Origin: Mastigamoeba balamuthi
Taxonomy: Eukaryota > Evosea > Mastigamoebida > Mastigamoebidae
Reading direction: 5' to 3'
Assembly (NCBI GenBank): GCA_902651635.1
Contig: CACRSC010000060.1
Span: 90,497 to 127,193 of the forward strand
DNA: 36,697 bases
Of the stretch, positions 9,444 through 18,759 are shown one piece after another. The notes beneath the pieces were generated by a model. It worked only from the letters and a program-made list of their open reading frames with translations. It was not told the origin of the DNA and did no database searches. Numbering within the stretch: position 1 is the stretch's first letter; each line of letters begins with the position of its first letter. The position numbers and the translations under genes are program-made.

Positions 9444-10973
9444 TCACCACGTGAGGTACACCACGACGCACGTCACGTTGTCCAGCGTCCCTGCGCCCCC
9501 CTTGTTGAGTGCCCCCGTGTCCCCCCCCCCAGAGGGCACGCGGCCTCACCGTTGTCGAGCGCTCTCTTGACGAGGAACTGCGCCGCCTCCTGGGGCGTCT
9601 TGCCCGCGCTCTTCTGCTCGTCGCAGAGCCTCACGGCCTCCTCGTACGACATCTGCGCCGCCGCGTGAGTTGGCGTGGTCGCGTCACCTCGCGTCACATC
9701 GGGGGGTGCGGCGCACCTTGTCCCACAGCCCGTCGCACGCCAGTATGAAGAACTGCGTCTCGGGCGTCAGCGTCACCTGCGCAGCGCGTCCTGCCCGTGA
9801 GGCGCTGGGGGATGGGGGCTGGGCCCGGGGGGCGTGGCGTGGCGTGTCGTGGCGTGGCGCACCGTCGTGACGTGCGGCACGCACGAGACAAAGTCGTCGG
9901 TGCCTCGGTTCTGCGGGTACTTGAACTCGCTGTCGCCAAACGACCTGCTCACGGCCAGCGACCCCAGGATCCGCCCGAAGATCACGTGGCCCCCCGCCTG
10001 CTCCACTCTGCGCGCGCGGGCACCCGGCGTTGGCGGCAGCACGAGGGCGCGTGCAGGTGTCGCAGATGCGCAGGTGATGCGACGTTTGGGGGGCCCCGGG
10101 TGGTGGCGCGTACCGTTGGCGCTCGCGCGGGCTGCTGGGCTTGTGCTTCTCCGAGACGCACTCGACCGTCAGGCCCTCGCGGCCCCTCGACGGCACGACA
10201 ATCTCCGCGTCGCCCAGGTTCGCCACGTACATCCTGCGCGCGCCACGTCGCATCGCGTCGGGGGCGCAGACGAGGCGGAGGCGGCGGGTGAGAGATATTT
10301 ACATTTCAGTTTAATTGGCTCTCAACAACGCCCGCGGGCCCCCCACTCCCCCCACTCCGGGCGCAGGGGGGGGAGGCGCACTTGGGGCCGAGCAGGAGCG
10401 CGCAGACGGCGGTGGCGCCGTCGTTCCAGCCCTCGGCCTTGGACCTCTTGAGGATGATCTCGTCGGTCTTCTTGAAGCCGTTCATGACAGCCTCCATCAC
10501 CCTCCCCTCGTCCGCAGGGCTCTGCAGTTGATGCGACGTTTGCCACCAGGGAGGGGGGGAGGGAGGACACAGAGGAGAGATAGGGGTGCACCTCGAGGGC
10601 GGGGTCCTTGAGGATGAGGTCGTGCAGCACCTGCTTGGCGACCTCGGCGGCCTGGCGGCCCCCGTGCCCGTCGTAGACGCCGTAGAACGCGCGGTTCAGG
10701 TCGCCCTTGCCCTTGGCGTCGTCGATGGCGACGTGCGTGTCCTCCATCGTCATCCGCCGCCCTGCGCGCCCCAATTCGCGTTTCAAAACGGCCAATTCGG
10801 TTTGCGAGTTTGCCGGCGGGGTGCGTTTTTTTTTAAATTTCAGTTCTCCGGCGCGCGGCGGTGGGGGCGAAGGCGCGCGGAGCACAGAGGGCCGGCGGGG
10901 GGTCGGGAGGGGCACCCTGCTGGGACTCGTGGCCGCTCTTGGGGGCCGGGGGCTGCTTCTTGGTCCTGAACAT
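9444..10973 (-). CDS. PP2C-type Ser/Thr protein phosphatase (PPM family)
   Basis: Eight exons (10973-10916, 10761-10592, 10521-10382, 10233-10114, 10007-9863, 9776-9717, 9652-9550, 9490-9444) join in frame to 280 residues, a compact single-domain PP2C. The metal-binding signature is intact: RRMTMEDTH, AFYGVYDGHGGRQAAE, FFILACDGLWDK and LDNVTCVVVYLTW. Other family landmarks are NDGATAVCALLLG, YVANLGDAEIVV, HKP with a following GGHVIF, and GSLAVSRSFGDSEFK. It should be an Mg/Mn-dependent phosphatase of the cytosol or nucleus; there is no targeting signal, only a Lys/Pro-rich leader. Exon 7 (EEAVRLCDEQKSAGKTPQEA) is the helix before the last strand. Introns are 50-160 bp and mostly GTGCGC-type. 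The start is the Met whose exon splices in phase into GRRMTMED. Confidence 0.92.
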
Positions 10974-11345
10974 CACCGCCGGCAAATTGCACAGTAAAAA
11001 TGGGTGCCCCGCTCCGAGAGAGTACACCCCGCGCTTTCTTTTTTTCTTCGGCGAAAAGATACCGCGTGACGCAAGATTCTTGCCTGTACAGATCCTAATT
11101 CCCCCAGTCGCAAAACCAGCAGCCAGTCCAGCACACTCAGCCCCTCAGTCCCCGCACTCTGTCGTGTCGCATCGCCTCCGGCTAGAGAGAATTGCCCCCT
11201 GTGCGCTGCATGGCAGCCAGGACGGCCCGCCCGTGGTGCCACATCAGGTGTCTACTAGTAGTATTAGCGTATAGGAGCTGCTGTTACTGCTGCTGCTGCT
11301 GTCGCTGCCTGGTGCCCCCCGAAGGCCACGTGCCATTGCTCGGCT
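10974..11345. other. Intergenic, PP2C 5' / GTPase 3'
   Basis: No gene seen. It contains a T-rich stretch near 11035-11050 upstream of the PP2C start and a CTG run at about 11279-11300 just downstream of the GTPase stop. Confidence 0.6.
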
Positions 11346-12288
11346 CTACTCTTTTCGCTGGAGTGTGTCTATGAGCCACATGAGGCCGTCGCTCACGCCC
11401 TGCCTGCGGTGCCGTCAGAGTGCGGTGTGCCTTGTCGGCGCACCCCGTGTGTGCCACGACGGGCTGTATGTTGATGTGCGGCCTGTCCGCCTGCTCTATG
11501 CGCAGCGCCGCCTCGACGACCGACACGCCGCACGCCTCGGGCTCGTCCTGCTTGTTCGCCAGCACCAGCACCGGCGTCTCGAGCGCCACGTCGGGGCTCG
11601 CCAGCGCCTCCTCTACACCACGTGCCACATCGCGCCACGCCACGTCACGCCAAATATCAGTAAAGGAGCGGGCGGGCAGCGGCGGCGGTGGGGGGGTCAA
11701 TGCGGGCCGGTGGACACGTGGCGCGGGAAACGCGCACCGAGCTCGAGCCGGGACTCTTCGAAGCGGCCGGGGTTGTTCGAGTCGACGACGTAGATGATGC
11801 CCTGCGCCTCGCGGAAGTACTTGGGCCAGATCTGCGCACGCGGCGTTGAGCTCGGGCGGCGAGGTGTGCTGTGCTGTGGGAGGTCCATGGCTCGGCCGCA
11901 CGCACCACGCGCAGCTGGACCACGCCGCCCAGATCCCACAGCACCAGCTTGAGCTTGCCCATCTCCACGCGGCCGACTGCGCGGGGGTGGGTGGGCTGGG
12001 GGTCAGCCCAGCGGGCGGGTGCGTGTGTGCGCGTGTACTGTTGAGCCCCACGGTGGGCCTGATGTTGTGCGGGGGCAGCGGGGGCCGCGTCGAGTACATG
12101 GCCTTGATGCGCTCCAGCAGCGTCTAGGGAGGGGAGGTGTGGGCATGGGTGAGGCGCGGGGGGTGTGGGCAGAGTGGGGGGTGGGGGGTGCGCACGGTCT
12201 TGCCGGCGCCGTCGAGGCCGATGACGAGGACCTTGTACTCGGTCTTCTGCGTGGCGCACTGGTAGAGCCCGTGGCACAGCCCGAACAT
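11346..12288 (-). CDS. ARFRP1/Arl3p-like small GTPase with Val at the catalytic Gln position
   Basis: Six exons (12288-12196, 12123-12039, 11976-11906, 11831-11738, 11612-11444, 11403-11346) give 189 residues, a full-length ARF-family protein. Seen: P-loop GLDGAGKT (about 24-31), switch I RPTVGLNIG, WDLGG (Walker B / G3), NKQD (G4) and a late VVAHTGQGV in place of the SALTG G5 loop. The protein begins Met-Phe rather than Met-Gly. Known: ARFRP1 and yeast Arl3p begin Met-Phe, lack myristoylation, and recruit ARL1 and golgins at the trans-Golgi. Spacing after the N-terminal helix (GLYQCATQKTEYKVLVIGLD) also fits that subfamily. Odd: the residue after WDLGG, normally the catalytic Gln, is Val (WDLGGVVQLR). 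It is read in an exon interior, so a splice error does not explain it. Orthology to ARFRP1 is likely, not proven. Confidence 0.85.
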
Positions 12289-12633
12289 CGCTGGCGGCAG
12301 CAAGCAGCGGCGCGCTGGTCCCTCAGTCGCCTGCGGGCGCGTCGCCAAAGGGTGCGGGGGTGGAGGGTTGCCGGGGAGGGTGTGCGCGCGGCGCCGGAGA
12401 CGCGGGGGCTGCTGTGGGGGCACACGAGAGGCGCCGGAAATTAACCTGAAGAAGATAGGCGAATCTGATCTCAGGAGGTGCACAGACGCCCCGCGGCTCT
12501 CGGGCCCCGAGGTCCGACATTTCCATACCCGCAATTATCATTCTTCCGCAGGGCACCCGGCGCTTTCCGCTGCTGCCATTTATACCCCCCGCAAGAACTG
12601 CACCCCCGCGGGGCCTCTGGGCGCCTCTCCGCC
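12289..12633. promoter_or_regulatory. Divergent intergenic region, probable bidirectional promoter
   Basis: 345 bp separate the start of the GTPase (minus) from the start of the 12634 gene (plus), so both must be driven from here. A locally AT-rich stretch around 12515-12545 (CATTTCCATACCCGCAATTA and following) stands out in otherwise GC-rich DNA. No defined motif is recognised. Confidence 0.5.
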
Positions 12634-14050
12634 ATGACCGAAGCCGAGCCAGCACCAGCAGCACCCCCGCGGAGCCCCGGGACCGCGCGCAGCCCGCAGA
12701 TCGTGGCCACGCGGGCGCCGCCCTCGTCGCTCTCCTCTGCGACGCGCGCGCGGCGTGCCAGCGCGTCGCCCGAGTTCCGGCCGGGCCTGCACGTGGTGGA
12801 GCCGCCCGAGCTGGGCCTGGGCCTGGGGCCCCTGGGGCTGCTGGGCAGCGGCAGCGAGGAGCTGTGCGCGCAGCGGCGTGCGGAGCTGCCGGCGAGCGCG
12901 CGGTCGCTGATCGCCAAGTCGACGTCGCACACGAACCTGGCGGCGGTGGCCAGCGGCATGACGCCCGTGCTGGCCTCGGGGGGCGCCCCCGCGGTGGCCG
13001 CCCCGCGCGAGGTGCTGTTCCCGGTGCCGGGGCCGCCGTCGCGGACGGGCGAGTCGTGCAGGTCGTCCACCTTCGACTCGCACAGGTCCACCAGTGCGCC
13101 TCCCGCTGCCCCCTCTCCCCCCCAGCGCCTCCGCCTCCTCTCTGGCTCCTCTGCGGTTCCTCTGCGGTTCCTTTCCAGGACCTCTCTGCAGTTTCTCCTC
13201 AGGGTTTTCTTCGTACCTCTCCAGCACACCCCCAGTTCCGCTTCATACCTCTGCTGCATCTCCAGCTCTTCTCCAGCACCTCTCTGGCAGCTCCTCCAGC
13301 TCCTTTCCAGCACCTCTCTGCAGTTTCTCTTCATTTCTCTCCAGCACACCTCCAGCACCTCTCCAGCACTTCTCCAGCACCTCTCTGGCGGCTGCACCAG
13401 CTGCACCAGCTGCACCAGCTGCACCAGCTGCCCCACTGCCCCAGAGCCACCCCAGCGCCTCTCCAGATGCTCACGGGCGCCTGCGCAGTGTCGTCGACGG
13501 CGTCGCTCTCGGTGCCCCCCACGAGGCCGGGCACCGCTGAGACGGGCCTCGTCCGCGGCCGCTCCCGCTCCTTCTCCAGCGGGGCCGCCCCCGCGCCCCC
13601 TGTGCCCTCGGGCTGCTGTACGCACAGCTCTCAGGCAGCAGCGCACTGACAGACACTACGCTCCCCTCCGCTCCCCCGGCAGTCGTCAACGCGCTGAGCA
13701 TCGGGGTGCCGGCGCAGGGGCAGCAGCAGGGGCAGGGGCTGCAGCAGCGGGCCATACCCACGCTGTCGGCCGTGGAGCGCGAGCAGCCCGAGAGCCTGCC
13801 GGCCCTGAGCGGGACCATCGCGGGGGGCAGCCCCGTGGGCGGCGGGCTCTGCGAGGGGGCGCTGGGGCAGGCGAGGGCGTCGCCCAGGCTGCTGGCCCTC
13901 GCGGCAGAGGGCGGGGCGCTGGGGCTGGGCGGCACGAGGCCCCGCTCGGGCAGCGAGGCCCGGACGCTGGGGGCCCGACGGCCCAGCAGCGCCCAGCCGC
14001 AGAGGCCCACGGGGCTGCTGCCCGTGACGGTCATGCAGCAGCTCCTCTGA
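12634..14050 (+). CDS. Unrecognised Ser/Pro/Ala/Gly-rich, probably disordered protein
   Basis: Exons 12634-13093, 13489-13617 and 13683-14050 join in phase to 318 residues using donors ACCA|GTGCGC and TGCT|GTACGC. I recognise no domain. Exon 1 begins MTEAEPAPAAPPRSPGTA and includes an AKSTSHTNLAAVASGMTPVL segment and a Ser/Arg cluster (STFDSHRST). Exon 2 is Ser/Thr-rich (SSTASLSVPPTRPG; RSRSFSSG). Exon 3 has a QGQQQGQGLQQ tract, IPTLSAVEREQPESLPALSG, RPRSGSEARTLGARRPSSAQ and ends VMQQLL. Ser/Arg-Pro clusters could be phosphosites. The frame is supported by phase agreement at both introns and GC-rich codon use; the start is the Met after the divergent promoter. Confidence 0.55.
13094..13488 (+). 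repeat. Pyrimidine-rich tandem repeats forming intron 1 of the 12634 gene
   Basis: The intron consists of overlapping repeats of CTCCAGCACCTCTCT-like units followed by four copies of CTGCACCAG (about 13393-13428). It contains more than ten CTCCAG/TTCCAG trinucleotide contexts that look like 3' splice sites. Reading frames remain open through much of it, so part could be retained as coding sequence in some transcripts. Confidence 0.7.
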
Positions 14051-14833
14051 CCACCCCTCCAGCAGCAGCAGCAGCAGCAGCAGCAGCCTCTCCCCAGCAC
14101 AGGGCAGCACACACTGCACACGAGGAGGGGAGGAGACCCCGAGAGAACCGCCAGCAGAGACTAGTAGCAGAGAGCACACCAAACAAACACAGCTGTACTT
14201 GTACTCAAACCCCCTCCTTGCTGGCTGCTGTGCCTGTTGGCAGCCCAGCACAGAGCTTCTCCCCTGTGGCTGTGCAGGTTGGACAGGTGGCCTTTCTGCC
14301 GCCTGCTGCTACAGACAACACAGTGTGCGGCCAGTGCCGCTGCAGAGTGCACGAAGCCACTCGTTTATTGCTTCACTGCCAACACTGCCCTTCAGCACCA
14401 GCAAAACACCCTTTACACCTCATTTCCCCGAAAAGAACGTTGATCGGTTTGAAAAATTGGCATTTTGTGACCGTGCCCTGAATGGTCAAGGGAAAACGAA
14501 TGGTGGCATAATTCCTGTGCTGTCCCTTATAACTGGAGACTTGAATGACGCCCCTTTCGTTTTTGTGCTGCGCAGGCTTGAGAATAATCAGGGATTTGCC
14601 TCGCCTGCATTCCCAGTAACTGATCCATCTGGCCCGGTCCTGCAAACATGAGCCAACAAACATTTGTTGATGTACCTATAGCTGTTCCCTGTAGGAGGGG
14701 CCCCGGCAACAACCTAACGGGGCAGATACACTTGATTGCCAGATTGCATCCGGCGGCACTATCTTAGATATTTTCGGCCTAGAGGATTTGAGCAGTTCAG
14801 GTTTCAGAGTCAGAAGCAACACAAGCTCCCGCA
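14051..14833. other. Intergenic with CAG run and weak LRR-like scraps
   Basis: A CAG run follows the upstream stop (about 14062-14092). Plus-strand open frames at 14199-14651 have no domain. Two short pieces resemble the receptor LRR consensus (NGGIIPVLSLITGDL near 14500-14545; NNLTGQI near 14712-14732) but without intact exon borders. They may be debris of a further receptor copy or chance. Confidence 0.35.
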
Positions 14834-17800
14834 ATGCAAGCACTCGCGCTCGGGCTGCTCATTGCTACCCTGTGTGTACCCCAGAGAGTGTCAGCTGCCA
14901 CCAGGTGGGCCACACAACACTACACAGCAAACGCCCACAACGCCCACAGCTCCCAGCACAAGCACAACGCAGCACAACAACCTGAGTAAACTAACAGAAA
15001 ACACCTGTGCCTTTTTCCCTACACGGCACGCTGGGCGACAGCAGCGACCTGCTGGTGGAGAGCGAGGCCCAGGTCCTCTGCGACTTTGCCCAATCCATTC
15101 CCGATTTGCCGAATCGCTGGAATTACAATCCCTGTGGCAACCTGACGGACGTGCACTGCAGTCGGATGTCCAGTGTGGGGTGCCTCCAGGGCCACCTGAC
15201 ATCCCTTTCTTTGCCACCACTGTGGGCCGCAAGCAATATCTTTGTGACGGGGTCTCACACCTTCATAAATAGGGAGATATCCGACTGTTCAGTAGCTTAT
15301 GGATCTATCCCGTCCTCCATTGGAAACCTCAAGCATCTCACTCGGCTGTGAGTCTGAGTAGCAATCCAATACTGACTAGGTCCCTCAGAGACCTCAAAGG
15401 GCATTGTATCGGAGGAACAATTCCCTATACCATCGGAGAATGCCGAGCACTACAGACCCTGTAAGTACTCACCTTCTTTACCTTCCTAATCAATTTACAC
15501 AGCCGATTGACTAGAAATAACATATCTGGAACAATTCCTAGTGGGATATGGAACTGCAACAATCTGACAGAGCTGTATTCTCATCTCAATCACTTTATTG
15601 ATTTATCATCCATCTCAGGGTAATTGCTGGAAACAAAATTTCCGGAACAATTCCGGATATCAGAGCCTGCAGTAATTTATCAACCGTGTAGGATGCCCCA
15701 TAAAAAGAACACCTGACTCATGGCTTCCCCGGTAGTCTTTTCAATAAAAATCGCCTGAGTGGATCCATTCCAATCAGCTTGGGAGACTGTCACCACCTGA
15801 GAATAATGTACGATGAACTACAACCCCATTTATCTCACTTATCCACAGAATGATGAGAAATAACAATTTGTCAGGCATCATTCCCGAGAGCATTACTCAC
15901 TTGTTTAACTTAGAGACATTGTGCGCTTAACCTGAAACTGCCTGCAGTTCCTCTGACAATTCTCTGTTCAGAATCCTAAATAACAACAACCTTGTTGGAA
16001 CAATACCACATAATCTCAGCACCACAGTGCACGAGTTGTGAGTCACAGTTGATCCCACAGATTCCCCCCATTACTTACAATTTTCAGTGGTCTATCAAAC
16101 AATGCCGTCTCTGGGACAATTCCTCGAGCATACTATGATGCCCTGTGAGTTATTCACTTCTTCTGTATCCAACACTCTTCTGCAAGATTGCTATCGAATA
16201 CTCGGATTTCGGGCACTATTCCAGCGAACCTTGTTTATGGAAAGAGAAGTGTGACCTTGTATGCTTCATCTCCTTTAATTGCGACTAACTGAACTGATTA
16301 AGGAAATTAGTAAACACCCAACTATCGGGCGAAGTTCCTCCTGAGCTGTGTGATACAGACTACATCAGTAACAGTCAAATTTGCAGTAAGCCAGGCCAGC
16401 CTCGTCAACTGTGTTTGAGACCAGATACGAAGTGTCTCCTATACAAAAGCCTCGTGTGCAAAGATATGCCAGAATGCGAGGCATGTTCTCTATCAACTAC
16501 TATGGAACACTGCAACAAAAACATACAGGGCTGTATTTGGTGCGGCAGAACAAGGTGTGCGAAATCTAAGAGTGAGTGCCCCTGCACCGAGTGGACTGAT
16601 GCTGCCATCTGCACAAGCAAAAACTCAAGCTGCGAGTGGTGCGATGGAGTGTGTGACAGTAAGTGTCCCAACTGTGAGAGCTTACAGATGCCAGAGTGTC
16701 ATTTATGGTCCCCTCATTGGTGCAACTGGTGTGGAACAACCTGTGCACGGAAAGGAGCATGTCCACGCTGCACACAGATCAGCAACAAAAGTGAATGCCG
16801 GATCTCAACATCAGAGTGCATTTGGTGCGGGGATAACAGCCCACGGCATTGCCAAGCAAATCCAATTGGTTGCATCGAGTGTGCCAACAGAGTTCCAAAT
16901 GACTGTGATGCCACTGGTGACTGCGAGGTGTGCGGTACCGAATGTACTACAACCGGAGGTTGCAGCAAGTCAACAGAATCAGATGATGGTACGACGTCTC
17001 TTCATGCCAGCAGCAGGCGCGAAATCAGCACTGGCAAAAGCAGCAGCAACAGTATAAGCAGCAGTAACGAGAAAAGCAGCAGCAGCAGTCAGAGTCCCAC
17101 AGGGTATGCCATGAGCAGCAGTGCCCTTCTCGGGTCATCAGAGCCACAAGTGAAGGATGGCGGTGCCACTGGCAACAAGAATGCTGGGGCAGTTGCAGGA
17201 GGTGTCTGTGGGGGTGTGGCTGCCGCCTTTGCCATTGTTGCTGTGGTCGCTTTTGCTGCCACCCGAGTGCGTAACCGGAATCAAAGAGAGCAGGAGAGGC
17301 AATGCGCCACAGTGGCTGCTGGCAGAAGGAGGTCATCGCCAAGGAGTGTGCAGATGGGCCGCCTGAGGGCGGACCCAACCGTGGAGGTACTGCAACAGGA
17401 GGGAATGGCCGCACTTCCGCCATTGGAGGGGGAGCCGCGGCACGTGGAGCTGTGCAGGACGCATGGCGGGGAGCTGAGGGCCGATGTGGAGGAGATGAGA
17501 GGAAGGGAGCTGAAGCAGTTCCAGCGGATGCTGCCGAGCCACTTCCAGATGCACCACGAGGACTACACAGAGGCGCGCATCCGGCAGAACAAGGCGCCCC
17601 TGACGTTCGTGGTCGCGCGGGCGTGGCGGGTGCGCAACGCGGCGCTGGAGCGGTGGTTCGAGGCGCGCAGGGCGCACATGCGGGACGCGCTGGGGCGCAG
17701 CGACGAGGCGGACGAGCTGGAGGAGCGCGTGGCGTTCCACGGGACGCGGGAGGAGAACATCGAGGGCATCTGCGCCCACGGGCTGCTCCGCGTGGGCCAC

Positions 17801-18241
17801 CCCCTCAACCCCTCCCCCTCCACCGACCCCGGCTACTTCGGCGACCCCCGCTGCGGCGTCTACACCAGCAGGTTCGTCGAGTACACCCTCCAGTACGCCA
17901 ACGTCATCCCCGCTGCCGACGGCTCTTCCATCCCCACGCCACTAGCCGAGGTGCGCTCGCCCTCTCTGCTCATCTCTGCTGTCGTGTGCTCACGCCGCGC
18001 ATTGGCTGGCGTGTGACCTCAGGGGCAGACGGCTCGCATCGTGATGCTCAAGGTGCTGCCAGGGCGGTCGCTGCACATAACCAAGCTGGCGGGGGCGGTG
18101 CAGCCGACGCCCGGGTACGACAGCCACTCGAGCCCCGCGTTCTCTGAGTGGTTCCTGTTCGACGAGACGCAGTGCTGCCCCACCCACGTCGTCGAGGTCC
18201 AGGCCATCTCCAACAAGCGCACCGGCGCCAACGACGTCTGA
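14834..18241 (+). CDS. LRR - Cys-rich - transmembrane - PARP receptor, copy 2 (intact)
   Basis: Thirteen exons join in frame to 916 residues: 14834-14904, ~15045-15221, 15273-15347, 15380-15460, 15503-15574, 15619-15687, 15736-15807, 15849-15920, 15972-16037, 16088-16144, 16187-16258, 16303-17950, 18023-18241. Signal peptide: MQALALGLLIATLCVPQRVS. Exon 2 is an LRR N-cap (VLCDFAQSIPDLPNRW...GHLTSLSL). Exons 3-12 begin or hold one LRR each (NNISGTIPSGIWNCNNL type). Residues about 338-515 carry at least four Cys-rich PSI-like units with GCIWC/SCEWC/HWCNWC/ECIWC. Then come a Ser-rich linker, a helix (GGVAAAFAIVAVVAFAA, ~588-613), an Arg-rich stop-transfer, and a cytoplasmic PARP domain: AWRVRNAALERWFEARRA, FHGTREENI (His), CGVYTSRFVEYTLQYAN (Tyr) and FSEWFLFDETQ (Glu, ~886). 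The triad predicts active ADP-ribosyl transfer from NAD. Ligand and target are unknown. Introns between LRR exons are only 32-51 nt. Confidence 0.92.
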
Positions 18242-18759
18242 AAGCACAAATTATCTGAAGTGTGCATGATTAGGAGGCCGCAGCTGACTGCCCTCTGATC
18301 TAAAAAACAACACATAGCATATGCTACTGTTGGTAACACGACCCCATTTACACCCAGCGTCATTCCATGAAAAACTGGTGGGTCGTCATGAGTGGCCAGT
18401 CCAGAGACCTGGGTCATCAGGGCTCTGATCCGCGCGCCGTACTCGGTGAGAAAGCAGGACCTGGATGGGTTTGGCGGACTGGCAGCAGGGTGGAGCATCC
18501 AAGTGCGGTGTGCCCTTGCAGAAGACCCTCTCTTCTTTGGAGTGCCTGGTGTTGGGGACAACTGCGGCAACTACAGGACCCACCCCGTAACGGAGTTTTT
18601 GCACAATCTCCATGTGTGGCCAGAAAAAAAACATGCTGAGGATAAAAGAGCTCAGTCTGAGCGCATTAGCGTTATTATCTGATGGAGATGGACGCCAATC
18701 ACAGTGTCAAATTAGCACTGGGCTGGCATGTTGACTTGCTGCCGTCCTCCCAGCGGATT
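18242..18759. other. Spacer between convergent receptor genes
   Basis: AT-richer sequence between two stop codons. Positions ~18610-18759 match the 3' flank of copy 4 (33273-33420) in inverse orientation, so this half belongs to the duplicated block. A minus-strand open frame (18570-18243 part) with ARIRALMTQVSGLATHDD has no recognised domain and may be a gene scrap. Confidence 0.5.

Noticed and set aside
9140-9550. A 143-codon minus-strand frame with a poly-Gln run
   Set aside because: It overlaps the last PP2C exons in another frame and consists of a CTG microsatellite and low-complexity Ser/Leu sequence.
16405-16968. Minus-strand frames opposite the Cys-rich region of copy 2
   Set aside because: They are antisense of Cys codons (read as His/Gln/Ser-rich) and have no motif.
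14834-18241. A protein kinase domain, expected by analogy with plant LRR receptors
   Set aside because: No P-loop, VAIK, HRD or DFG motifs occur; the cytoplasmic part matches PARP motifs instead.
17430-18241. A secreted ADP-ribosylating toxin
   Set aside because: The PARP domain lies after a signal peptide, Cys-rich ectodomain and membrane helix, predicted to face the cytoplasm, and the family is spliced and multicopy as host genes are.
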